Of a stretch of 64,000 nucleotides of DNA, positions 1-9,790 are shown piece after piece; within the stretch, counting starts at the first letter, position 1; every line of letters starts with the position of its first letter. The position numbers and the translations under genes are program-made. The DNA comes from Harmonia axyridis (lineage: Eukaryota; Arthropoda; Insecta; Coleoptera; Coccinellidae): positions 12,834,001 through 12,898,000 of the forward strand of contig NC_059507.1 of the NCBI RefSeq assembly GCF_914767665.1. Direction: 5' to 3'. The notes beneath the pieces were generated by a model. The model was not told the origin of the DNA. It worked only from the letters and a program-made list of their open reading frames with translations, and searched no databases.

Positions 1-21
1 TAACAAAAATTGTTTACATGA

Positions 22-105
22 AAAAACCTTCACGATTTTTTCTCCAAATTCAATCATTTACTCCTATTTTTCAACAAAAAAAAATTGTCAGTTAGTATAT
101 ATCCT
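22..105. mobile_element. Tc1-like element, terminal fragment
   Basis: The stretch around the words caatcatttactcc and gtcagttagtatata matches the terminal region seen at 49258-49378 and, in reverse, at 42308-42430, where it bounds a Tc1-like transposase remnant. No transposase coding is left here. It is probably a solo end left after decay or deletion. The fragment is short and the alignment was made by eye. Confidence 0.45.
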
Positions 106-1679
106 ATTTTATTTGAATACATTCCGTCCAAATATTATTCGTAGTAAAAATATCGATCGAAACGTACAGTAAAAAAGTCCTACCATTATTTTGGCAACAA
201 AATCTATTTTAAATTAAAGGAATATAGTTTACGAAACAGTACATTTTTTCACATACAAATACCAACACATCAAGCAACAGTAAGAACTGGATAGAGAGAG
301 GTTTAGTAATTAAACGTTTCTGGTATGATGATCAGCTCTTTGGCATCCTTACGTGATAAGCCTGTCCGGTGTGCTCGCTCCATCAGAGTGATTGTCTATT
401 AAATCATCGGCAGAGAATAAAATAAAATGGATGTCTGCTGACCTATGGTGGGAAAAACTAGCTGCCTTTCTTCTCAGTGGATCTAGGATCGGCGACTCTG
501 TATGCTAATGGTGAGCATTTGCGATTGTTAATTGTTATCTAGAAGCTTATCGGACATTCAAGATCGAGAGAATAAACGCCATCTGATGAATATTTTCGAT
601 ATGACATAATCTCTGAATGAAGAATCTCTAGGAAAGGATTACGGATTTTTTTCAATACATCTATTCACATAAATTCTAACGGGACATGAAACGTCAACTG
701 GTAATTTTAAATTCCGAATTTTTTTTTAGTTAAACTTCAGAGTAAACTTCTTTGATTCTTTCATTCATCATTCAAAAATAAGGATCATTCCTTCCTTTTC
801 TCTTGGTCTTCTACCAAATATTTTGGTGACAGCAGAATATATATAGAAATAAGGCAACAATTTCAAGATTCTTGCGAAATTTGAAGCTGATCACAGTTGT
901 AATACTGGGAACAAAATCAAGAATACTCAGAAATAATACTAGAGAAGAGGTACCCAATATTTCCGTGACAATTCATCTGAATGTGTACAGATTTTTTCAA
1001 GGAGAGGTTTCATTTTGAATAGCCCACTATTTGGACCACTGTCACTTGTGACATTTGACAAGTGAAAACTACGCCTTAACTAAAGATGAAAAGATACACG
1101 CACAACGTACGGACATATAGACGCAAATTAAATATTTCATGAAAAGAATTTGGGGTATTATTTTCTCGGGGGGATTATTGAAACACTGATGGACGACTGA
1201 CGAGAACTTTATTGAGGTACAGCACTTGGAAACATCCTTGAATAATCTACTAACTCAACTGGTCATCACCTCGTTACTTACTCTACTGAACTATCCATTT
1301 CCCGGTTTTATACCTGGGTAACAACATAAAATCATAAAGTACACCGTGAATTTCTTCTTCCTTTTCTTATTCTTATTGTAAGCCTGCGCAAAGGTATCAT
1401 GGTGCTGCACACTAATTAGGGTAGGGGAAAGATATTCTCTATTGTATCTTTTTGAGAACCCTATACATGAAAAATTTATATGCACAAGTGCCACTGAAGA
1501 CCATTGTTACACTAATGCAGGTACATTCATATTAAGTATTGTGATGACAATTTCGGGTAGACACAGACATTATGTCTAATTGCTTTTTGTCGCAATTATA
1601 GCTTTAGCTGCCAATTGGCTGATATCGTTAATTCCTCTTTACAAACACCCATTCATTTTTCCCAAGATATACTAGTTTT
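106..1679. other. Unique AT-rich DNA, nothing recognised
   Basis: No open frame longer than about 70 codons is present and none resembles a known family. No terminal inverted repeats, LINE tails or similarity to other parts of the window were noticed. Confidence 0.5.
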
Positions 1680-2041
1680 GTTTTTCAATTTCAAAATGAA
1701 ATCGTGGAAAATAATTGTAAGCATATGGAACGAAAGATTAACTCTATCTAGCAAACTTTCATTTAAGTTCCGGAAGTCTTCCAAGCACGAACATTCCTCC
1801 TCAGGGTAATTCTCGCACCTATAGCACAGCGCAAAAAATGCCCTGTAAAGGAGACTAATAGCACATCGATAACTCACACAATCCCTTCCATCTGAGATAG
1901 CGTCAATTCGGTCCCGAACATAATAGCAAGTTGCAAATTGTTAACGCCGCGAACGTGGAAGTGGAATCATTCAGTATATTATTCTCATGAACAAAAGGAG
2001 CACATCTCTCTCGTGGATGCACCGTCCGACCGGCACAGCGA
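1680..2041. repeat. Direct repeat, copy 1 (left of mariner fragment)
   Basis: A segment of about 360 bp reappears at 2622-3018. The last ~200 bp are nearly identical, including the stretch with ccctgtaaaggagac and ending in the words gtccgaccggcacagcg. The earlier part is more diverged and carries small insertions in copy 2. Both copies can be read on the minus strand as a short cysteine-rich frame, but copy 2 breaks it, so coding is unlikely. The repeat is unclassified. Confidence 0.75.
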
Positions 2042-2585
2042 CTGAGGTTCATTGAATGCTCCCAAATGCAAATGTTGAGGCCACTATCAGTGAAAAACGC
2101 GCCGAGAGTGGTTTCAACGTTTGAAGAACGGTGATTTTGAAATCGAAGACCAGCATTGATATGAAAGAGAAAGAGTTTTCGAAGATGCAGAATTGGAGGC
2201 ATTACTTGACCAAGCTTCGTGTCAAACGCAACAAGAACTGGCAGGATCATTAGGAGTGACGCAACAAGCCATTTCAAAACGCCTGAAAGTCATGGAAATG
2301 ATTCAGAAACAAGAAAATTGGATGCCGTACGAGTTGAAGTCGAGAGATATTGAACAGCGTTTGTTTGCCCGTGAACAGCTGCTTGCAAGGCAAAGACGAA
2401 AGGGATTTCTGTATCGTATTGTGACTGGTGACGAAAACTGGGATTATTACAATAATCCCAAGTGCAGAAAATCATGAGGATATTCCGATAATGCTTCCAC
2501 GTCGACGTCCATACCGAATATTCGAGGTACCAAGGTCATGCTCAATATTTGGTGGGATCGGCTCAGCGTAGTGTACTATGATAAA
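2042..2585 (+). mobile_element. Mariner (mauritiana-type) transposase fragment
   Basis: Frames across this stretch match a mauritiana-type mariner transposase, the enzyme that cuts and pastes the element at TA sites. The longest open piece (2193-2477) contains the second helix-turn-helix (QAISKRLK), a WMPYELK motif like the family's WVPHEL, and TGDENW carrying the first catalytic Asp. Upstream pieces read SEKRAESGFNV in broken frames. The fragment runs to a degenerate IFGGIGSA near 2565. Both element ends and the second and third catalytic Asp are missing. It begins exactly where the flanking repeat stops, which is unusual. Confidence 0.8.
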
Positions 2586-2621
2586 TCATTCACAATGAAC
2601 TAAACATTCTCTTAAATTGTT

Positions 2622-3018
2622 TTTCAATTCCAAAATGAAACCTTTTATTATTAGAAAACCCTTTACAAATCGAAACTGTAGAAAATAATTGTAAGCAGAT
2701 GGAATGGAAGATTCCATCTAACAAACTTTCGTTTAAGTTCCGGAAGTCTTCAAGCATCCAGCACGAACATTCCACCTCAGGGTAATTCTCGCACCTATAG
2801 CACTGCGCAAAAAATGCCCTGTAAAGGAGACTAATAGCACATCAATAACTCACACAATCCCTTCCATCTGAGATAGCGTCAATTCGGTCCCGAACATAAT
2901 AGCAAGTTGCAAATTGTTAACGCCGCGAACGTGGAAGTGGAATCATTCAGTATATTATTCTCATGAACAAAAGGAGCACATCTCTCTCGTGGATGCACCG
3001 TCCGACCGGCACAGCGGC
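2622..3018. repeat. Direct repeat, copy 2 (right of mariner fragment)
   Basis: Second copy of the segment at 1680-2041, in the same orientation. It stops at the same word (gtccgaccggcacagcg), after which the sequence changes to unique DNA instead of mariner. Copy 2 carries an insertion of about 30 bp near 2640-2680 and an ~8-bp insertion in the stretch around 2755. Confidence 0.75.
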
Positions 3019-3499
3019 TAGATAATGCCCCCATAAATTATATTATTAGCTTGTCCGGCGTGTATAATATAAATTGATTGGAATTTCATACCGTGTTCGA
3101 AGGCAATTGCGACTAAAAACCGGCATTTCTTCTATGGAAACTCACGCATGTTCCGCTAAAAATCCCCGGATAGACTACATGCCGGTTATGATTTGTAGTC
3201 CCACTTTTCGAGGAGGTTATCTTTCGAATTTTTCACAGATGGGGCAACATCGCTCATGAGCAGTGAGTCATGAGGATGGTGCGCTCATTACGTTGCTTTA
3301 TTATTCTCGATTACGGGCCTTTGGAACTGTTGGTGCTGATGTTGGAACAATTTCATTTTGTACATAACTACACTTATAAATTTTAACGCACCACTAAAAA
3401 TTATTAACGAAAATTTGTGATAATTTTCGTCAAAACTGTTTGTCCGATTTTACGTTTTTTTTTTTGAATGACAGGTTATTTACTTATGAGCGTTAGTGT
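3019..3499. other. Unique DNA between repeat and hAT element
   Basis: No family recognised. A 61-codon frame at 3074-3259 has no visible domain. A T-run lies near 3457-3467. Confidence 0.4.
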
Positions 3500-3766
3500 T
3501 AGGGATTCATGGCTTGGCTTGATTTTCAAGCTACTTGACTACTTGTCAAGTAGTAATTTTTCAAACTCAAGTCAAGTACTTGAATCTTATCAAGCTACTT
3601 GATTTCTAGCAGTTTTATTATGTAGTGTCACAACAATAAATAATGATTAAATGAGAAGGAACCTTGCAAAAAACACTTTTATTTATAAAATTTATTGTAT
3701 AAAAAAACCATAATATCAAATTTTTCGAAATAGAACCATAAATTAAATCACTATATATCCTAACAA

Positions 3767-3903
3767 ACCTCCAGACTTTGTTTGATTTCATAATTTTCCA
3801 GCCAGGATCTAAGACACCTGAGGCATCCTATATATTTGTTGCCTAATCTATTGTTGGTTTTTGTAACTGTAAGAGCAGCTCTGGAAAATTGTCTTTCAAC
3901 TGG
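3767..3903 (-). pseudogene. hAT transposase C-terminal (dimerisation) exon, interrupted
   Basis: The minus strand reads PVERQFSRAALTVT, then KTNNRLGNKYIGCLRCLRSW, and ends at a stop after a short tail. hAT transposases dimerise through this C-terminal region, and the (S/V)ER-F-S and NRL words are its hallmark. The upstream part of the same frame, NDFLSTPASSA, lies beyond the 541-bp insertion at 4453-4490. Earlier catalytic and zinc-finger regions are absent. It cannot make a working transposase. Confidence 0.7.
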
Positions 3904-3907
3904 AGCT

Positions 3908-4448
3908 TGTAGCATACTACATTGCAAATTGAATAATATTCAACTAAACAGGAAAGTTGATGAAAATCTGGGCGTACGCCAATGCGAATCTTCGTGCAAA
4001 AAAAAAAGTTGGAAGATTGGCTCAGTGTAGAGCTAGGACTTATCTTTTCAGGGATAATTTGTGATTTTGAAAAATTCTTGTACATTTATAAATTTCGGAT
4101 TCACTTATATATATTTTCATTTTATAAAATTTGTATATGTCAATTTTTCTGGTACCAGATATTTTAAAGATTCTGATTGTGAAATACTTGTGTAAATATA
4201 AGAGGTGTTTGATCGACCTGTGTTTTTGTCCCTTCCATTTGGTGAATTCAGAGATCAGAACCACGGCTCAAATCAAACGACTGTTCTCGGGTATTTTGAG
4301 TTGTAACAAAGAGGTTACACATAATTTTGGCGCCCAACGTGGGGCCAACTTTTTTTTTGCACGAAGATTCGCATTGGCGTACGCCCAGATTTCCATCAAC
4401 TTTCCTGTTTAGTTCAATATTATTCAATTTGCAATGTAGCATGCTACA
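3908..4448. mobile_element. 541-bp inverted-repeat element with TG...CA ends and AGCT duplication
   Basis: This insert splits the hAT frame between SSA and PVERQ. AGCT occurs on both sides (3904-3907 and 4449-4452), as a 4-bp target duplication. The element begins TGTAGCATACTACA and ends TGTAGCATGCTACA; the right end is itself a 14-bp palindrome. The first ~110 bp (3908-4017) and the last ~105 bp (4345-4448) are inverted copies, including a run of nine to ten A or T next to gttgg/ccaac. The core has TGTAG at 4026, a TTACA at 4314-4318, and then TGGCGCCCAACGTGGGGC, which resembles an LTR-retroelement primer-binding site. No coding is recognised. TG...CA ends with a 4-bp duplication are typical of LTRs, but arms in inverted orientation are not. 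Confidence 0.6.
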
Positions 4449-4697
4449 AGCTGAAGATGCTGGCGTTGATAAAAAATCATTGGCCATCTTGGCCAAGTTT
4501 GAGAAGATATTATTGAAACTACCAAAATATAGCAAAATATTTCATAGAAATGTGGGAAAACTACTAATAGCCACACTAGCTATTGCTTCAGTCTCTCGAC
4601 GCTCGAGGAATCCCCTTATTCAGTCTAAGTGCGCACGAGATTGCAGAAATATATTCCGTTCGACGCGTGCATATCAAGCTCAAGTAATATCAAGTAG

Positions 4698-6558
4698 TAG
4701 TTTCAAAACGTTGAATAATGGTCTTCCGCAGGGATCGGTTTTGTCTCCCATACTTTTTTATACTTGTGTGATATCCCTATTGCTTCATCTGAAAAATTCA
4801 TTTATGCCAATGATATTGCTCTTCTGTTTCGTCATTCTGATTTTGAAATTATTGAAAATATTTTCAATGAAGATCTAAAAATTATGGAAAATTATTTTCT
4901 TGAGTGGCGCTTATGCCCCTATCCAAAAAAAAACCGAAGTTTTCTGTTTTTATTTAAGTAATCAACAAAAATACAGAAAATTGAAAGGAACTTTCCGTCT
5001 TGAATCATAATTTTGCTCCCAAATATCTTGGAGTTAAACTTGATTCTTCTTTGAATTTCAAGGTTCACTTGGAAAATTTGCGTTTGAAATTGAAGTCGAG
5101 CCTTGGTTTTTTCTGCTGCTGAATACTGTTGTTTTGTTTGGTTCAATGGTGCTCATGTTCATAAAATTGATGCACAGCTTAACGTTTCTATGGGAATCAT
5201 AAGTGGAACTATTAGATCTACACCTTTACATTGGTTACCGGTGCTATCGCACATAGTTCCGCCTCTTATTCGTAGACAGGTTGCAGTCAAGAAATCTTGG
5301 GATAAATTTCATTTCTACTCGAACTCATTTCCAATTGTATCCTATTTCCCAGATTCTAGAACTGCTAGATTGAAATCACGCAAACCTTCATACCTTCCTT
5401 CAATCTAATGAAAGCGACAAGGAAATTTGGCGTTCGGAATGGACTTCATCTAACGTCTTCAACAAAAGTCTTATCGTTGATCCTTCAGAAAAAGTTCTAG
5501 GTTTCAGTCTTCCTAGGAAAATTTGGTGTATTTTAAATCGACTTAGAACTCGACATGGTCGTTGTAATAGTACGCTCTTCAAATGGCATTCTATTGATAG
5601 CCCAATATGTGAGTGTGGTGTAGAAGAAACCATTAACCACTTGGTGAGTACTTGTCCAATTTATAAATTTCATAGTGGTTTCCAAGCTATCCATTGAGTT
5701 TCAGATTCTTTTTGAGAATGGGTCGCTAACTTCAAATCGATATAATGAAAACTAATATTTAGTACTCCTTTCTGGTTCTTTTTTTTTTGTTTTAGGATCC
5801 ACTTGGCAATTTTTTTCATGTCTAAATTACATTCATGAAAATAAACACAAATATTTTACGACGGGCGAATTCCATCAATACGCTACTCGCAATAGAAATG
5901 ATCTCTGTATTCCATATCATAGGATCAAAAATGCACACAAAAAGCCACTAACTATTTAGGCATAAAGTTATATAACCATCTTCCTATGCACTTCAAAACT
6001 CAAGATGGTTTCAAGAGACGTCTCCGAAATTTGATGATTTCGAAGGCCTATTATTCTATTGAGGAGTTTCTGTCCGATGTTCTTCAGTGAGATTCTCAAT
6101 ACTCGTAATGAATATAATAATACATGTATTCATTTTTGATACTGTTTTCTGTTTCAAATGTTTTGGTGTATATATTTTTTTTTTTACTATTAATTGTTAC
6201 CTTTGGCTTTGTAACTATTTGTGAAATAAATTTGATTTGATTTGATGATTTGAATTATAGAGTCGTCACCCGTTTGTGAAAAGAGAGGATGAAGAAAATT
6301 TTGTTTAGGTTGAAGAGGAAGTCCTTCAATATGAATTATGTCAGCTTTTTCTGTAAACGTTTACACAAACCAGTCACTACACCGATCCGCGGAGACAGAG
6401 TTTTTGCTGAGGTTTTTATCTGTTCTCTTGTATCATACGTTGAAATGTATGATGCGCCGTTACATTTCCTCTGCTAATACTGAGATTCATCGACACATAT
6501 GCTTCATTGTTTGAAATTAATAATTTGTGTCGCACTTTCTCAAAAGAATATATACATA
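4698..6558 (+). mobile_element. LINE family A, 5'-truncated, 13-bp target duplication
   Basis: The insert sits between two perfect copies of TAATATCAAGTAG (4685-4697 and 6559-6571). It encodes the C-terminal part of a Jockey-like LINE reverse transcriptase in broken frames: LNNGLPQGSVLSPILF, then FIYANDIALLF (the YADD box, with N in the first Asp position), then NFAPKYLGVKLDSSLNF. Near 5500-5660 come RKIWCILNRLRTRHGRC and the Cys/His stretch CECGVEETINHLVSTC. These motifs belong to the enzyme that copies the RNA at the nicked target. Stops and frameshifts are frequent. A second copy lies at 20600-21240 and a scrap at 8963-9020. Element B is inserted near 5797. Confidence 0.8.
5797..6247 (+). 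mobile_element. LINE family B tail, inserted in LINE A
   Basis: The sister LINE A copy near 21080-21110 runs from ggttcttttt straight into gattcaattata. Here the same two flanks are separated by about 450 bp. The insert carries a LINE C-terminal tail (TRNRNDLCIPYHRIKNAHKK, then a frameshifted region matching lysine/arginine-rich LINE ends), a 3' UTR with an AATAAA at about 6223, and a (TTTGA)-type tail at 6228-6245. This is a 5'-truncated LINE copy and the third level of nesting. Its 5' edge is approximate. Confidence 0.6.
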
Positions 6559-6699
6559 TAATATCAAGTAGCTTGATATCAAGTCAAGCAATAAATATCT
6601 GAAATCAAGTCATGTTCGAGTATGAATTTTGGCACGAGCTTGATTTTCAAGTCAAGTAGTTGGTTGAAATGTCAAGCTACTTGGCTTGATGCATCCCTA

Positions 6700-7449
6700 T
6701 TCCCAAATTTATGCTGTTGGGATAAAATTCCACCCATAACGAGAAAACCGGTAAACCACAATGGCCGCATCTAGAGCCATATTTTGGTGCCCCCTAAAAT
6801 TGATACCCCACATTCCATCACCGCCATTGTTTAAACACAAATTCCGTTTAATGAGTCCCCAGAAAACGTCAGTTCATTCCACCGACGATGGTCATTGTGT
6901 CCGATAAAATACGACCGCGTCTAAGAAATTGATAGTTTGCGAATTCTTGAGGCTTTTACAGCCCGGCCACATCAGATTAAGGATATTAAAGGATCAAGGA
7001 CCACTATTAATTTTAGTGTTTATGGCGAATCGCGTAGTCGGTGCCGGGCATTTATAACTGAAGCGGGGAATTTCTCGGCCGACTCTGCGGTATGCCGAAT
7101 TGATGTCGAATAAAAGAAGTTTTAACAATGCTCCGGACTGGATGACAGGAAGAACGATGCTCGAAGACGGCCGAGCCATTTGTTTTCGATGGTAAAAAAA
7201 GCTGGATATCATGCCGAAACTGTACTTTGAAACGGACGCGATGACGTCACGTTGTTTCGTAATCATGTCGCGGAGTTTTAGAGCGCTCGTTATAATTTCA
7301 TCAAAATGTTTTTAATTGTTGAATTTTGAGCAGAAAACAGTCTCAAACGTTCGCAAATTCAATTTTGTCCATCCATACGGAAGACTCAAATGAAAAGACA
7401 CACTTGCAATTTTCTGGGTTGGTTCGGATCTCAAATCAACATCAGAGAA
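6700..7449. other. GC-richer unique island (possible conserved non-coding DNA)
   Basis: About 6730-7270 is richer in G+C than the flanking TEs and unlike anything else in the window. It holds words such as ccgtttaatgag and gcatttataactgaagcg. The 90-codon minus-strand frame (6994-7266) shows no domain. A regulatory role is a guess based on composition and single-copy status within this window. Confidence 0.3.
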
Positions 7450-8810
7450 AATTTTTGTACAACTTTGCTTCCGCTGGTTTGCAATTGATGGATGTAGCGG
7501 TAAGTGGTAGTCGAAATAGAAAGATAATAATAATAATAATAGTGCCTTTATTGCAAAAAAATAATAATATATCTAGTCTAGCTTGAGCTACTCTACTCAA
7601 CCCCAAAATAAAAAAAAATATATAAAAATTAAATAAAATACAAATATTCTGGGAAATTCTAATAACAAAAATTATATACTCAAACAAGAAATAATAATCC
7701 TGAATTAGCAACAGTGAACTTAGATCAACAAATCATCTGTTCCCTTAACAAACCCCCCCTCAAAATCTTCCTCAATGATCTCACAGAGACCACTCCACAT
7801 GAAATTAACATTTTGTACCTTCACTGCATTATAAGTGAAGGAGCGCTGAAACATGGCTGAACCGAATCTAGGCAACATAAGCCTTTGTCCATGCCTAATG
7901 TCAACTTCATGAACATCGCGCCTATATCAACTTTTCCCTCAAATAGGGAGGAATAGAGGAACTCAATATTCTGTGTACCGTTATTGTCATGTGAAGCCGA
8001 AAAATATTTCCGACCTTGAGCCACGCGAGTTTATTTATTCCAGCACTTATTCCTCTGTCATATTTTCTCATGCCAAAAATGAACCGGCAGCACGAGTTCT
8101 GTTCCTTCTGTAATCTATACCTTGCAACAGAATCAAGACAAGGATAAAAAACAACACTAGTGATTCGCAGAGATACTTTCTCGAGTAGAAGTCCAAAAAA
8201 TGTCTTTACCGATACAAATGACGCAGAGGTCGTAGATGTCATACAATAAACTTAGGTATTTGTCAGCATAACGCCATCGAAATATAAGTCGATTTGTGTC
8301 TGCATCATAAAGTTATTCCCGATTAAACATGTCAGATCACGAGCCAAATTATCGTCATTTGCAAGAAGTTTTCATTTTCTGCTTCAATATAAAGAAATCT
8401 GCTGCTGAGGCTCATTGAATGCTCCTAAATACCTATCGTGGGGCCGCTATTAGTGATAGAACGTGCGAAGAGTAGTTTCAACGTTTCAATAACGGTGATT
8501 TTGACGTCAAAGACCACCATGGCGGTGGAAGAGAGAAGGTTTCCGAAGATGCAGAATTGAAGGCATTACTTGACCAAGAATTGACAGGATCATTTGGAGT
8601 GACGCAACAAGCAATTAAAAAACGCCTGAAAGTCATGGGAATGAATCAGAAAGGCAGGAAATTGGGTCCCGTACGAGTTGAACCCGGGAGATGTTGAGCG
8701 GCGTTTGTTTGCTTGTGAACAGCAATTCGCAAGGCAAATACAGAAGGCATTTCTACATCGCATTGTGACTGGAGACCAAAAATGGGTTCATTACGCATTT
8801 CTCTAGATGG
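7450..8810 (+). mobile_element. Mauritiana-type mariner split by a LINE
   Basis: The left end carries the terminal repeat TACAACTTTGCTTCCGC, followed by leader sequence matching the copy at 29705. The leader stops at about 7514 and resumes at 8192 (gtcgtagatgtcatac). The coding region (8329 on) reads HLQEVFIFCFNIKKSAAEAH, then ISDRTCEE-FQRFNNGDFDVKDH, then KVSEDAELKALLDQE. A deletion removes part of the second helix-turn-helix, and the rest reads VTQQAIKKRLKVMGMNQK and beyond. It fades near the first catalytic motif (about 8800). The 3' half is missing. Several stops make it inactive. Confidence 0.8.
7515..8191 (-). mobile_element. LINE family C, 5'-truncated, inside the mariner
   Basis: The minus strand reads a LINE reverse-transcriptase C-terminal region: RLQKEQNSCCRFIFGMRKYD, then KLAWLKVGNIFRLH, then SSSIPPYLREKL (7922-8242, running a little into the mariner by chance). 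The 3' end lies on the left: an AATAAA inside ttgcaataaaggcac, then an (ATT)n tail at 7523-7541. The mariner leader on each side joins cleanly when this insert is removed. No clear target duplication was found. Confidence 0.75.
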
Positions 8811-9790
8811 TCCAGTTTAGGCTGTGATTTTAGGCTTGTGATTTCGGGCTGGATTCTTAACGGAAGGGCTATATCTATATAAGAATCCATTCAGTAAGCT
8901 GTGATGAATACATTAATCATAAGTGTTGGTACTCATTGACGCAATCTGTAGCGAAGATTGAAGATTTGGTGTATTTTAAATCCACTTAGGACTGGACCTT
9001 GTATTTCTGGGCAAACTAAAACCTCTATATTGAAATGTATTCGAAAAAAATATTTTTTACAATATTGTAAAAATCTGAAATTCATATTGAATAACTTTTA
9101 TCAAGCAGACTGTTTCGACCTTCATGAAAACGTTTGAAATTGGAAACAGCAGATCTCAAATTTCGTTCACGAAGTTCACCATCAGTTTTGTCCTCCTATC
9201 CGAAGAACTGGATTCATCTATTCACCTTCACCCTTTCAAAATTGTCCGTTTTCCCCCTTTGCCCTCGCCCTGGCTAATAATGAATCTCTTGAGCAAAATT
9301 TATGGCGTTCATGGCGTTCGAATCGGCCTGTCTAATTAGGAGGTGGCTGTGAAATTCATCGTCTCTCCTGCTCTCTCCGAGCCAGAAGAAGAAGCTGATC
9401 ACAATTACGGACGGCCAGACAACAGAGATTATCTATAATTGTTGTTGCCATTTTCGACGTCAGGATGCTTTGATTCATTGCTAATCGATTATACCATTAT
9501 CATAAAACATCTAGGTGGACCTTCAGGACTGTAGGTGTGAACGAACCGAGGTTTTTTTTTTTGAGGTTATACTTTTTTGGGTCAAGTGAGGGAATCTGTT
9601 TTACCGACTGTATAATTCTTGAACACTTTCTTCAATCCATATATATATGAAATGTGATTCGATGATTAATAAGCGTGAAAATGTGGAAGGCACTGAGGGG
9701 AAGTCAAGAGATTTTGACCACTCCTCGGTGCTCATTAATGTGACATTTGTGACCACAGAAAGGAAAATCATATAAATGAGATGTGATTTA
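8811..9790. other. Mostly unique DNA with a LINE A scrap
   Basis: At 8963-9020 the words gatttggtgtattttaaat and cacttagga match LINE A at 5522-5550, and the translation resembles KIWCILNPLRTG. Nothing else was recognised. The frame at 9124-9339 has no domain. Confidence 0.4.

Larger units (their letters stand above)
3500..6699 (-). mobile_element. Deleted hAT element carrying three other insertions
   Basis: The two ends are inverted versions of a subterminal pattern rich in CAAGTAGCTTGA-type words; the outer ends read TAGGGATTCAT on the left and, reversed, TAGGGATGCATC on the right. On the minus strand the hAT dimerisation region can be read once the insertion at 3908-4448 is taken out: NDFLSTPASSA, then PVERQFSRAALTVTKTNNRLG, then a stop near 3767. 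This corresponds to the C-terminal SAxSERxFS region of hAT transposases. Without its insertions the element is only about 0.8 kb, so it is non-autonomous. The expected 8-bp target duplication is not visible (gttagtgt on the left, ttcccaaa on the right). Confidence 0.75.

Noticed and set aside
4026..4318. A separate 293-bp solo LTR (TGTAG...TTACA) inside the 541-bp element
   Set aside because: Ends and primer-binding-like site are suggestive, but no target duplication or second LTR exists; kept only as part of the larger element.
3492..6707. 8-bp target duplication for the hAT element
   Set aside because: The flanks read gttagtgt and ttcccaaa and do not match, so no duplication is claimed.
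9300..9340. tRNA B-box-like word gttcgaatcgg
   Set aside because: No A-box or cloverleaf can be drawn around it.
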